The translations under genes and the position numbers were made by a program. Positions 32,867 through 40,560 of a DNA stretch of 64,000 nucleotides are shown one piece after another. The DNA is from a bacterium 210820-DFI.6.37 (GTDB lineage: Bacteria; Bacillota; Clostridia; Peptostreptococcales; Anaerovoracaceae), in the NCBI GenBank assembly GCA_020558355.1, contig JAJCKG010000004.1, positions 113,184-177,183 of the forward strand. Direction: 5' to 3'. The notes beneath the pieces are model-generated. The model was given only the letters and a program-made list of their open reading frames with translations. It made no database searches and had not been told where the DNA came from. The stretch's first letter is position 1; the number at the start of each line of letters is the position of its first letter.

Positions 32867-33043
32867 CTAGGTATTGTGATACCCAACCGGTTCCTCGCCC
32901 CGATTCACCAGCGCCACTCTGAGCGCTTCCACGGATACGCAACCCGGCACAGGCTGCCTACAGTCTACCGCCGCCCAAATGCGGTTTTTAATTTCATTCG
33001 TAGTCCAGTCTTTTACTTTTTCCAATTCCCATTCGTGTACCAT
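32867..33043 (-). CDS. Small phage protein
   Basis: A 58-residue frame from ATG 33041-33043, behind AAAGGAG: MVHEWELEKVKDWTTNEIKN, then RQPVPGCVSVEALRVALVNR. It is the third or fourth gene of the early operon. Family not recognised. Bases 33044-33173 upstream contain only a short TTG-initiated frame that I do not consider supported. Confidence 0.55.
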   Translation of the reverse strand: MVHEWELEKVKDWTTNEIKNRIWAAVDCRQPVPGCVSVEALRVALVNRGEEPVGYHNT

Positions 33044-33173
33044 TTCTATACTCCTTTCCATCGAGGCATTTAATCTTCCTTTCTGTCGCTTCGAACATCG
33101 CTTTCAGTGTGCCCTTCATTTTCTGCAACATCCATCGCACCGATTGCATCTGCCCTCAATTCTTTTCCATTTC

Positions 33174-33202
33174 TTTACTTTTTGCTTCCCCCTCTTTATA
33201 CT
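33174..33202 (+). promoter_or_regulatory. Possible promoter for the plus-strand gene 33253-33477
   Basis: TTTACT (33174-33179), a 17-base spacer and TATACT (33197-33202) form a reasonable sigma-A-type promoter about 50 bases before the gene. The -35 is weak. Confidence 0.4.
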
Positions 33203-33252
33203 GTATTTAGGCTCCCGCCAGAGCCGAGTACCTATGAAGGGAGGATGTGTTG

Positions 33253-33477
33253 ATGTGGCTTTACAGAAGCCCAGTCGGAAACATTTACATTAAACGTCTG
33301 CCAGATGGTAGATACGGCATGATATACAATGATGTTGTATGGGAGTCTTGCGATTCTCCACAAGCCGAAGCCGATAATGTGTATATGCAATGTACTAATT
33401 GTTCTACGTGGGACAGCCTCGATATTACAAACATAAATGTTCCCCATGACCTTTCCGAATGGGAAAGAATAAAATGA
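33253..33477 (+). CDS. Small accessory protein, opposite to the early operon
   Basis: The 74-residue protein (MWLYRSPVGNIYIKRLPDGR, then MIYNDVVWESCDSP) starts at ATG 33253 with GGGAGG eight bases before; a GTG two codons earlier is less likely. It is on the plus strand inside the minus-strand early operon and ends one base before the stop of the opposite gene. Its own promoter-like sequence suggests expression in the lysogen. Family not recognised. Confidence 0.65.
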   Translation: MWLYRSPVGNIYIKRLPDGRYGMIYNDVVWESCDSPQAEADNVYMQCTNCSTWDSLDITNINVPHDLSEWERIK

Positions 33478-33478
33478 T

Positions 33479-33691
33479 TTACCGACCAGTTGGATTACAG
33501 TTTTTGTTCAACTGGTCCATTTTTAACCATGTTGTCGCAATATGATTGAGCATTCTAATTCCATCATTAATTTCATACATCGCATCAGAGTCTACGTCTT
33601 CCCGCTTTTTCAGTGCCGCATCTATTCTCGCCTCTGTTAATTCTGCGTATTTTTCTGCAATGCGCTCTATTCTATCCATGTATACCTTCAT
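33479..33691 (-). CDS. Small phage protein, second gene of early operon
   Basis: A 70-residue acidic, helical protein (MKVYMDRIERIAEKYAELTE to HIATTWLKMDQ). It starts at ATG 33689-33691, or at a GTG two codons earlier that overlaps the Cro-like stop. Function unknown. Confidence 0.55.
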   Translation of the reverse strand: MKVYMDRIERIAEKYAELTEARIDAALKKREDVDSDAMYEINDGIRMLNHIATTWLKMDQLNKNCNPTGR

Positions 33692-33693
33692 TT

Positions 33694-33906
33694 TCACCCT
33701 ACCTTCTTTTCTTCATCCGAGAACAATTCTTCGATGCTCCACCCTGGAAACAAAGAATCTCTAATTTTTAGAGTTTCAAAAAATGAAAACTCTGTTACCC
33801 CAGATAGTTTATTTCTAACTGTTTTCTCTGTAGTATTTATTATCTGCGCAACCTCGGCATTTCCGATTTCCTTTCGTGCCATTTCAGCTTTAAGATTTCC
33901 ATACAT
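33694..33906 (-). CDS. Cro-like helix-turn-helix regulator
   Basis: The 70-residue protein has an HTH (MARKEIGNAEVAQIINTTEKTVRNKL). ATG 33904-33906 is behind GGAGGGAAG; an upstream start would read into the operator. It is divergent from the CI-like gene and first in the early operon, so it is probably the lytic-side regulator of the switch. The promoter lies at 33951-33979. Confidence 0.75.
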   Translation of the reverse strand: MYGNLKAEMARKEIGNAEVAQIINTTEKTVRNKLSGVTEFSFFETLKIRDSLFPGWSIEELFSDEEKKVG

Positions 33907-33950
33907 GGTTTCTTCCCTCCTTTCTATTCCAAACTTGGAAAATTTACTAT

Positions 33951-33979
33951 AGTATAATTCCATATTTGGATATTGTCAA
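33951..33979 (-). promoter_or_regulatory. Early promoter (lytic direction)
   Basis: On the minus strand TTGACA (33974-33979), a 17-base spacer, and TATACT (33951-33956) form a near-consensus sigma-A promoter for the Cro-like gene and early operon. A TCCA-x4-TGGA inverted repeat (about 33960-33971) lies in the spacer, and TTCCAA-x2-TTGGAA (33929-33942) lies just downstream; both are likely repressor operators. Confidence 0.75.
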
Positions 33980-34010
33980 TAATTTTTTTCCATTTTCGGA
34001 AAAGTTTTTA

Positions 34011-34039
34011 TTGACTTATATCCAAACTCGCTTTATATT
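34011..34039 (+). promoter_or_regulatory. Repressor promoter (lysogenic direction)
   Basis: TTGACT (34011-34016), 17 bases, TATATT (34034-34039), then AAGGAGG and the repressor ATG at 34060. Just upstream is TTTTCC-x6-GGAAAA (about 33988-34005), a third operator-like repeat. The two promoters are back to back, about 32 bases apart at their -35 boxes. Confidence 0.75.
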
Positions 34040-34059
34040 TAATTCAAGGAGGCCGCAAC

Positions 34060-34473
34060 ATGAGTTTGGAAAAATTAAAAATAGTTATGAAAATAAAAGG
34101 CTGTAGCGCAGACGAATTATCTGATAAAAGTGGGGTCCCTAAAAGCACAATAAACAAAATTATATGTGGAATTACACCAGATCCCAGATATAGCACGGTA
34201 AAGCAATTGGTAAATGCTCTTAATTTGAATATAGACGAACTGGTCGATTATTTAGATTTATCTGCCGATAATATTGACGAAAAGTTCTCTTCTGCAGAAT
34301 GGGATATTATAAAAAAATACCGTAGACTTGATGACTATGGTAAAGAGGCAGTTGGCGCTATACTGGCAGTAGAAGAAAAAAGATGCAACATTGATCCTGC
34401 CGCAAAAGAAGCTGAAGCTTTGTCGAAAGAGTTTGCGCAGATGAAGAATAATACGCGCGCCCCAGGTGCATAG
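34060..34473 (+). CDS. CI-like phage repressor (XRE family)
   Basis: The 137-residue protein has an N-terminal XRE helix-turn-helix (KGCSADELSDKSGVPKSTINKIICG), a linker, and a helical C-terminus (EWDIIKKYRRLDDYGKEAVGAIL). There is no S24 autopeptidase domain, so release from lysogeny probably needs a separate factor. It is divergent from the Cro-like gene across a shared operator region. Confidence 0.82.
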   Translation: MSLEKLKIVMKIKGCSADELSDKSGVPKSTINKIICGITPDPRYSTVKQLVNALNLNIDELVDYLDLSADNIDEKFSSAEWDIIKKYRRLDDYGKEAVGAILAVEEKRCNIDPAAKEAEALSKEFAQMKNNTRAPGA

Positions 34474-34599
34474 TTACTCTGTTATGTAGATAATTCCATT
34501 TATGGCCTTGGGGTTCGTCGAAAGATATAAAACATCTGACTTCCTGTTATATATGCCGTAAATGAGTGGGTTTTCTATGTAGATACGAACTTTCACCAT
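34474..34599 (-). CDS. Possible 41-residue protein, convergent with the repressor
   Basis: A frame from ATG 34597-34599, weak site AAGAAGG, reads MVKVRIYIENPLIYGIYNRK, then SDVLYLSTNPKAING. It ends right after the repressor's stop on the other strand. Composition is protein-like, but size and weak ribosome-binding site limit confidence. The remaining 34600-34754 hold no gene. Confidence 0.35.
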   Translation of the reverse strand: MVKVRIYIENPLIYGIYNRKSDVLYLSTNPKAINGIIYITE

Positions 34600-34754
34600 G
34601 TTATCGCCTTCTTTCTTTTGAATTTAGGGCGCTTTTTGAGTATAAACACAAAAGCTCGAGGTTTGGCTGAGATTTTATTAACGTTATTGTATTTTATAGT
34701 CATTTCAGGGAGTTCGGGATTTTGTCTTATTTTATTTTTTCAAGGAGGATACTT

Positions 34755-35300
34755 ATGAAAAAGAAACACTTTATCACATCAGAAACGAATATCGCCAGTA
34801 CCCCCAGCGGCTCTAATGCACATGTAGCAAAACGAAGGAACCTGACGATTTCCCTTATAGCTATCATGATGATTGCTGTCTTTGTATTTGCGTGTGGCTG
34901 CGGCTCTGACGAATCAGAAGAGGCAGAAACGAAAAGCACTACTACTGCTGCAACCTCTTCACCAGCGGAGGCAAATAGTTCCGCCAAGGTTGATGAAATC
35001 GCCTTGCAGGCAAAAGAAGATGCCAAATCTATGACCGAAGAAGATGCCTACGACGCAGCGGCATATATCGCCGAGAAATATCCTGATTTTTTTGATGATA
35101 ACGAAACTATGGAAAAGGTCATGTACTATGGATTTTTGCTTGAATACTGGGAAGACGATACTGAAGGATATCGGCAGTTTGGTCAGGATGCGGAACAGGC
35201 TGTAAAATATGTGTACAGGGGTGTTGAGTCCGTGGACGATGAGGCAACTCAGGAAAATTTGAGACAGTTAGAAGAAGACGCGAAAAAAATTGTCTATTAA
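34755..35300 (+). CDS. Membrane-anchored lipoprotein-like accessory protein
   Basis: The 181-residue protein starts at ATG 34755 behind AAGGAGG. A basic N-terminus is followed by a hydrophobic segment (LTISLIAIMMIAVFVFACGC, residues ~31-50) that ends in Cys, a possible lipobox or membrane anchor. Next comes a Thr/Ser/Ala/Glu-rich linker and an acidic helical domain (EEDAYDAAAYIAEKYPDFFD). Its location beside the repressor suggests expression in lysogens. Surface lipoproteins in this place often block superinfection, but no known exclusion family is recognised. Confidence 0.65.
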   Translation: MKKKHFITSETNIASTPSGSNAHVAKRRNLTISLIAIMMIAVFVFACGCGSDESEEAETKSTTTAATSSPAEANSSAKVDEIALQAKEDAKSMTEEDAYDAAAYIAEKYPDFFDDNETMEKVMYYGFLLEYWEDDTEGYRQFGQDAEQAVKYVYRGVESVDDEATQENLRQLEEDAKKIVY

Positions 35301-35384
35301 ATATAAAATGCTATTTTGTAATAGAATGTCCCGGCAACAGAGGCATACAACGAATTGTTTTTTAGTAGATGCAGGAGGTTTAAA

Positions 35385-35650
35385 ATGCCAACACTATCAA
35401 TGTTTTACGGAATTATCATTCGCATGCAGAATGAACAAGGCGGGAAGTATCATGTTCCGCATCTGCATGCGGTATATGGTGAAAATGAAATTGTTGTTTC
35501 CCTGGATGGTGAAGTCCTTGAGAGTGATTTTCCAAAAAGCAATTAAAACTTCTTGATGCTTGGATTGCTCTTCATGAAGACGAGCTGAAAGCTAATTGGA
35601 GTCTCCTGAATGCTGGAGATGGATATTTTAAGATTGAGCCTTTGAAATAG
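35385..35650 (+). pseudogene. DUF4160 gene broken by a one-base frameshift
   Basis: From ATG 35385 (site AGGAGG) the frame reads MPTLSMFYGIIIRMQNEQ, then HVPHLHAVYGENEIVVSLDG, and stops at DFPKSN (TAA near 35546). The missing C-terminal part lies in another frame directly after: LKLLDAWIALHEDELKANWS to FKIEPLK, ending TAG at 35648-35650. The full length (266 bases) is one short of a multiple of three. So a single-base loss near 35540-35548 has split a standard DUF4160 protein. Confidence 0.75.
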
Positions 35651-35659
35651 GGGGTGTTT

Positions 35660-35905
35660 ATGATGCTCAGACCTACTGCGACAAAAGTGTCTGCAATGCC
35701 TGACTACAGACTAAAAATTGAGTTTGATTCAGGCGAAACAAAAATTTTTGATGTTACTCCTTATATAAAGGGGAATTGGTACAGTGAGCTTTCTGATGTG
35801 AATTATTTTAAATCCGTTTTCGCAAACGGCTATACTGTCGAATGGCCTCACGGTCAGGATCTTTGCCCGGATGAAATTTACTACAACGGCGTTACGACTC
35901 AATAA
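35660..35905 (+). CDS. DUF2442 protein
   Basis: The 81-residue protein (MMLRPTATKVSAMPDYRLKI, then FDSGETKIFDVTPYI and WPHGQDLCPDEIYYNG) fits the DUF2442 family. ATG 35660 follows GGGGTG. DUF4160 and DUF2442 genes are commonly adjacent and have been proposed as toxin-antitoxin-like pairs; that function is not established here. Confidence 0.8.
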   Translation: MMLRPTATKVSAMPDYRLKIEFDSGETKIFDVTPYIKGNWYSELSDVNYFKSVFANGYTVEWPHGQDLCPDEIYYNGVTTQ

Positions 35906-35963
35906 CGTTTGAATAAAACCTTGCTGTTATATCACAGACTATCATTAAGGAGGTGTTTGTATT

Positions 35964-36236
35964 ATGATGTATCCTTTTATGACACTGGATGACGAAACAG
36001 AAATTGTTCATTCTGAGATGAAAGAGGATGGGAAAGTAAAAGTATATATCGAAAAGCCAGATGAAAAATTCGGATTCCGGCACGCCACTTGTTGGCTGCC
36101 TGGCTATGAGTGGAAAGATATTTATGAATTCTCTACAGAAGACATCGAGCGCTTTGACGAAATTATAAAGTCTACCGCGCATTTAATTTTGGAGTTTTCA
36201 CAGGAAGGAGGGTTCCAGGGTGCCTCAAATTTTTAG
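35964..36236 (+). CDS. Small acidic protein paired with DUF4160
   Basis: The 90-residue protein opens MMYPFMTLDDETEIVHSEMK and has GFRHATCWLPGYEWKDIYEF, behind GGAGGTG. The 17-base overlap with the DUF4160 gene indicates coupled translation. It is likely the partner of that DUF4160 protein. Family name not recalled. Confidence 0.7.
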   Translation: MMYPFMTLDDETEIVHSEMKEDGKVKVYIEKPDEKFGFRHATCWLPGYEWKDIYEFSTEDIERFDEIIKSTAHLILEFSQEGGFQGASNF

Positions 36237-36498
36237 ATTCGGGCCTTATTGGGTCTATTTCTGGACCAATGAAAACGAGCCGCTGGAGCCGATCCATGTT
36301 CATATCTCAGAGGGTGCGCCATCTGTAAACGCAACAAAAGTTTGGATTACCAGCGCGGGCAAATGTTATTTATGCCATAATAAGTCAAAAATTCCATCAC
36401 ATACATTAAAGAACATTATGCGTATCATCGAAGCTCGTAGCTCTGAAGTGATTCAGAAATGGCAGGATTATTTCGGTGAGATCCGCTATTATTTATAG
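36220..36498 (+). CDS. DUF4160 protein (intact)
   Basis: The 92-residue protein starts at GTG 36220 behind GGAAGGAGG. It has RFGPYWVYFWTNENEPLEPI followed by HVHISEG, the DUF4160 HxH pattern, and ends WQDYFGEIRYYL. It is the second DUF4160 in the block and is intact, unlike 35385-35650. Confidence 0.8.
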   Translation: MPQIFRFGPYWVYFWTNENEPLEPIHVHISEGAPSVNATKVWITSAGKCYLCHNKSKIPSHTLKNIMRIIEARSSEVIQKWQDYFGEIRYYL

Positions 36499-36533
36499 AT
36501 AAATAGTGCTGCCAGCATATGGAGGTATCATCA

Positions 36534-36566
36534 TGAATAAATTCTATCCGGCTTTAGGATTATAAA
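36534..36566 (+). other. Ten-codon ORF with a strong ribosome-binding site
   Basis: GGAGGTATCATC and ATG 36534 open a frame MNKFYPALGL ending TAA at 36564-36566. It could be a remnant of a longer gene or a leader; no function is claimed. Confidence 0.3.
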
Positions 36567-36571
36567 ATGAA

Positions 36572-36668
36572 AAAGCCCCCCTCTGTAAAATAGCGACAAA
36601 ATACAGAGAGGGACGCAGGGTTGTGATGATACAACCCCTGACCTAAACAATTAGAATTGTATCATCAC
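36572..36668. other. Two strong hairpins upstream of the integrase
   Basis: First, a stem from CCCTCTGTA and TACAGAGAGGG (about 36582-36611) preceded by AAAA, which may terminate transcription in either direction. Second, a perfect 12-bp repeat GTGATGATACAA (36623-36634) and TTGTATCATCAC (36657-36668) with a 22-base loop. Together they fill most of the 238-base gap before the integrase. They may be a terminator plus an integrase regulator or excisionase site. Confidence 0.55.
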
Positions 36669-36736
36669 GGCCCGGAAATTTCAAGTCCCGGGTATTTTTA
36701 TGCCCAAATTTAATAATTTATAACGGGAGGAATACG

Positions 36737-38272
36737 ATGGCTTATTGTATGTATTTGCGAAAATCCAGAGCAGACCGGGAAGCCGAGGCTCGTGGTGAGG
36801 GCGAAACCCTTGCCCGCCATGAATCCACGCTGCTTGATCTTGCCGCAAAAATGAACATTAATCTTACCAAGATTTATAAAGAAATTGTGTCTGGAGAAAC
36901 TATTGCGGCCCGTCCCGTTGTCCAGCAGCTTCTAAACGAAGTAAGAGGAGGCCTATGGGAAGGCGTCCTTGTTATGGAGGTGGAACGTCTGGCTCGTGGG
37001 GACACAAAAGACCAGGGTGTTATCTCAGAAGCGTTCCAGATTTCCGATACACAGATTATTACACCCATAAAGACATTTAATCCAGCCAATGAATTTGATG
37101 AAGAATATCTGGAATTTAACCTCTTCATGAGCCGCAGAGAATATAAGACCATCAACCGGCGAATCCAACGGGGCCGGATCCGCTCAATCCGGGAAGGCAA
37201 ATGGATCTCCCCAGAACCGCCCTATGGTTATAATCGTGTAAAAATACAAGGGGATTCCGGTTATACGCTGGAGCCACGGGAAGACCAGGCAGAGGCGGTA
37301 CGGTTGATGTTTAAATGGTACACAGAGGAACATATCGGCGCTGATCGGATTGCGCGGCGGCTAAACGAATATGGATTTAAACCAGCCAGATCCGAAAAAT
37401 GGTCCAGGCTCACCATCCGAGGGATGCTTGCCAATCCGGTTTATACCGGTATGGTGAAATGGGGTGAACGAGCTGAAGTAAAAACAATTGATGATAACGG
37501 GAACATAAAAAAGAGCCGGCCTTATAACCCTAACCTGATTCTTATTCAGGGTCTTCACCCGGCTTTGATATCTATGGACCTCTTCAACAAGGCAAAGGAA
37601 GTGCGGAAAAACAACATCATCCCCGCCGCTCCCCGGAGCCGCGCCTTAAAAAACCCTTTGGCCGGACTGATCGAGTGCGGCTGTTGCGGAAAGAAAATGC
37701 AGCGGCAGGAAGAAAAGCGCAGGGGCAGCGTTTGGCTGCACTGCGAAGGCCGATACTGCAATAACATTTCCAGCCATTTTGAATTTGTAGAGGAAGATAT
37801 TCTGGAAGGCCTAAAGGCTCACTTGGATCGCTTCAAGCTGCAGCCGCTTGAGGCTCCCGCAGAAGATCCGGACGCTGAAATCCATGCCGCAATCGGCCGG
37901 CTTAACGATGAACTTGCCACGATCGAAAAGCAAGTTGGCAGACTGCACGACCTTTTGGAGCAGGAGGTTTATTCTATAGATACCTTTCTGGAGCGTCAGC
38001 AGGCGCTCTCAGGCAAGAAAAATGAAATTTACAACCAGGTGTCCGAATTAAAAGAAAAACTCGCCAGAAAGCGAGAAAAGTTATCTCGTGAAGAATTTAT
38101 TCCAAGACTGGAACATGTATTGGATGTGTATACCACTTTAGAAAACGCCGAAGAAAAAAACACCCTATTGAAAACCGTTCTCGATAAGGTCGTTTATACA
38201 AAAACGAAAAGAGGAATTAAGCATCAGAGGGACTACCAATTGGAAATACTCCCTCTATTAAAAACAGACTGA
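36737..38272 (+). CDS. Large serine recombinase (phage integrase)
   Basis: The 511-residue protein has an N-terminal resolvase domain with the catalytic Ser10 in YLRKSRAD, the conserved VLVMEVERLARGD and SRREYKTINRRIQRGRIRS, a recombinase domain (PYGYNRVKIQGDSGYTLEP), and a zinc ribbon (CGCCGKKMQRQEEK, then HCEGRYC). A coiled coil ends the protein. It integrates phage DNA by serine chemistry at a short core. It begins behind GGGAGGAA and ends 7 bases before attR sequence. Confidence 0.93.
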   Translation: MAYCMYLRKSRADREAEARGEGETLARHESTLLDLAAKMNINLTKIYKEIVSGETIAARPVVQQLLNEVRGGLWEGVLVMEVERLARGDTKDQGVISEAFQISDTQIITPIKTFNPANEFDEEYLEFNLFMSRREYKTINRRIQRGRIRSIREGKWISPEPPYGYNRVKIQGDSGYTLEPREDQAEAVRLMFKWYTEEHIGADRIARRLNEYGFKPARSEKWSRLTIRGMLANPVYTGMVKWGERAEVKTIDDNGNIKKSRPYNPNLILIQGLHPALISMDLFNKAKEVRKNNIIPAAPRSRALKNPLAGLIECGCCGKKMQRQEEKRRGSVWLHCEGRYCNNISSHFEFVEEDILEGLKAHLDRFKLQPLEAPAEDPDAEIHAAIGRLNDELATIEKQVGRLHDLLEQEVYSIDTFLERQQALSGKKNEIYNQVSELKEKLARKREKLSREEFIPRLEHVLDVYTTLENAEEKNTLLKTVLDKVVYTKTKRGIKHQRDYQLEILPLLKTD

Positions 38273-38860
38273 CTTACTACATTGTTGTGGCAATGTATAC
38301 CCCCATTCATAGGTCATCAGCAACACCAGATTTGCCGCCTGCCCCATCCCCCGGTAATCATGCCCCTGATAGAGCAGCCCCTGCTGATCCGCCGAAGTTT
38401 TTGGGGCAAGAGCGACAGTCACAAGATACCCCGCTTCATTGAGCCGCTCTCTTGTCTCCCGCACCAGTTCCGTATACTGATCTCTGTTTTCCTCAAAAAC
38501 ATATTCAAAGTCAAAATCCACTCCAAACATATTCTTTTCCCGGATATTGGCCAGGATATTTTCTATCAGCTGTTCCTGCGCTTCGGGATTTTCCAGCAGC
38601 GCCTTTGCCAGCTGGTTGTTAAAGACCCCCTGACTGTCCAGAGGGGTCAGCACCATCAGCGCTTCCACACCTGCTGCCCGGGCCGGTTCTGTAATCGTTT
38701 CATCCTGCAGATCGATCAGCTGTCCATCTTCTGTAAATCCGTAACTGAATGTGGATACAAAGGTCAGATCGGGAAGCCACGCCTCCAATGTTTCCGGAGA
38801 AATGCTCGGATACGCGTATCCATTCACAAGGATCGTCTCCTGTTGTAATTTTTCCGCCAT
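38258..38860 (-). pseudogene. GH18 glycoside hydrolase gene truncated by prophage insertion
   Basis: The host frame from ATG 38858-38860 (GGAGG upstream) encodes about 188 residues of a GH18 domain: GYAYPSISPETLEAWLPDL, catalytic FGVDFDFEYV (DxxDxDxE), and NLVLLMTYEWGYT. GH18 domains of this SleL/YaaH-like kind normally go on for more than 100 residues. Here the sequence changes to phage DNA after MTYEWGYT and adds LPQQCSKSVCF before a stop inside the integrase 3' end. There are no LysM repeats at the N-terminus. The missing 3' part should lie beyond the left end of the prophage. Confidence 0.8.
38279..38302. other. Prophage attachment site attR
   Basis: Phage DNA with ACATTG-x6-CAATGT (38279-38296) meets host GH18 coding sequence (GGGGGTATAC region, 38291-38305). 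The break point is set by loss of GH18 similarity just after TYEWGYT. The exact core, probably two or three bases, cannot be fixed without attL. Confidence 0.6.
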
Positions 38861-38867
38861 TTAAAAA

Positions 38868-38902
38868 CCACCTCCGGATCACTATATGCGTTCCGGTGGC
38901 GG
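38868..38902 (-). terminator. Terminator of glycosidase 38911-40560, overlapping the next RBS
   Basis: On the minus strand CCGCCACCGGA, a 13-base loop, TCCGGAGGTGG, and TTTTT form an intrinsic terminator. The second arm contains GGAGG, which is also the ribosome-binding site of the GH18 gene. So the same bases end one transcript and start translation of the next gene. Confidence 0.65.
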
Positions 38903-38910
38903 TTTATCCT

Positions 38911-40560
38911 TTATTTTGCTTTCTTGCCGCTGCAGGAACTATATGCGCTGTAAATTTTCCTGCCCTTTACTGTCTTATAGGCGCGTACTTTATAGTAATA
39001 GCGTTTTCCCTTTTTCAGCTTCTTATTTGTATATTTCAGCGTCTTGCTGTTTACAGTTTTTATCAGCTTATAATTTCCGGACTTTTTGGCTGACCGGTAT
39101 ACTTTATAGCCGGAAACATCCAAAACCTTCTTCCAGCTCACTGTAATCTTCCGTTTTCCCGCCTTTGTGCGGATCGAAGGCTGTTTTGGCTTTGCCGCTT
39201 TAGAAACCACAGACGAGAATGGGTAACTGGTAGTTCCAACGCGGGAACGGACTTTATAATAATAGGTCTTTCCCGCCTTCAATCCGGTATCCTTATAGCT
39301 GCGGGCGCTGGCCTTTGCGGTTCCCACCTTTTGATAAGCGCCGGATTTACTGGAAGCCCGCCAGATCTCGTAGCTGGAAGAACCAAAGATCCCGTTCCAT
39401 TTTACCTGGATGGTATTGTAATTATAGAAAGCGCTGCTGACCCGGGGTATCCGTCTTACCATTTTCTTCAAATTGCTCAGTTCTTTTTTCGCCCCGCTTC
39501 GATACAGATCTTTGGCGCTGAACAAAGCGTACCCTTTGCAGCCTCCAGCCCGGAGCAGGTTCAGCTGATCCGCCAGATTCGTAGACTTTTTAGACCATCC
39601 CGGATCGTCGCTGTATTTAATGCCGGTCCGGTAGGAGGCCAGACCGATATACATAGGGATCCCTCTTTTATTCAGCGCCTTCCAGGCCTTCAGACGGTTT
39701 GAAAACATTTTTGTCTTTCCTCCGCTTCCCCACTGGTCCGTCCAGTAGATCTGCGGCGCGATATAATCGATATATCCCGAAGATGAAAGCCATGTATCTA
39801 TATCGGCTCCGGCGACGCGGCAGTTATCGAGATTTCCCTGCGGGCTGATTCCAAATACAGTCTCAGGATCCTCTGTCTTTATAAAACTGTAAACGGACTT
39901 TACCATTTTATTTACATACTTGCGTTTATTTTTGGCGGAAGGATCTTGGCTGACCTTTAAAATCTTGCTATTATCCCGGTTCTTATATCCTTTTTTCGCA
40001 TGATAAAAATAATCATCAAAATGGATCCCGTCCACATCGTAAGCCATTACCTCTTTAACCGCGTTTCTAATCCGGGCTGTAGAGCTGTCATAGGCTGGGT
40101 CCAGATAATAATTCATACTGATCCGGTACGGGTTCAGCCAGGCGTGCAGCTCCATGCCGTTCTTATGAGCCAGTTCCACCATAATTTTCAAAGGGTCAAA
40201 GGTATAGGTGTCCTTTGCCTTCTTGCTGGAAGTGGCTTTGGAAGAAAGGGAGGACATAGCCTTAAAGGTAGAACTCTTCCATGCCGCGTCATCAAAAGCT
40301 CTGACATGAAAATAAACGGTATTGATCTGATTTGACTTTGCTTTGTTGAAAAAAGCGGACGCCTTGGATCGAAAAACCGTTTCACTGTTTGTCTTCAGTC
40401 CCAGTTCTTCAAAATCCACATAAGCCAGCCAGACGGCCCGCACTTCCACGCTGCCGCTGAAAGCGCTGGCTTCCTCCGCTTTAAACCCGGGTATCCCGCC
40501 CAAAATGGCGGAAGTCCCCAAAAGGAACGCTGTGATAATTGCCGCGATTCGTTTTTTCAT
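38911..40560 (-). CDS. Secreted family-10-type glycosyl hydrolase with two FN3 domains
   Basis: The 549-residue protein has a signal peptide (KKRIAAIITAFLLGTSAILG), then a GHL10/DUF187 domain at residues ~38-365 with VRAVWLAYVDFEELGL, ELHAWLNPYRIS and VDGIHFDDYFY. Two fibronectin-III-like repeats follow in the last 180 residues (each ending YYYKVR). It probably acts on cell-wall or surface glycans outside the membrane. It overlaps a paralogous gene by 4 bases and is followed by a terminator. Confidence 0.85.
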   Translation of the reverse strand: MKKRIAAIITAFLLGTSAILGGIPGFKAEEASAFSGSVEVRAVWLAYVDFEELGLKTNSETVFRSKASAFFNKAKSNQINTVYFHVRAFDDAAWKSSTFKAMSSLSSKATSSKKAKDTYTFDPLKIMVELAHKNGMELHAWLNPYRISMNYYLDPAYDSSTARIRNAVKEVMAYDVDGIHFDDYFYHAKKGYKNRDNSKILKVSQDPSAKNKRKYVNKMVKSVYSFIKTEDPETVFGISPQGNLDNCRVAGADIDTWLSSSGYIDYIAPQIYWTDQWGSGGKTKMFSNRLKAWKALNKRGIPMYIGLASYRTGIKYSDDPGWSKKSTNLADQLNLLRAGGCKGYALFSAKDLYRSGAKKELSNLKKMVRRIPRVSSAFYNYNTIQVKWNGIFGSSSYEIWRASSKSGAYQKVGTAKASARSYKDTGLKAGKTYYYKVRSRVGTTSYPFSSVVSKAAKPKQPSIRTKAGKRKITVSWKKVLDVSGYKVYRSAKKSGNYKLIKTVNSKTLKYTNKKLKKGKRYYYKVRAYKTVKGRKIYSAYSSCSGKKAK

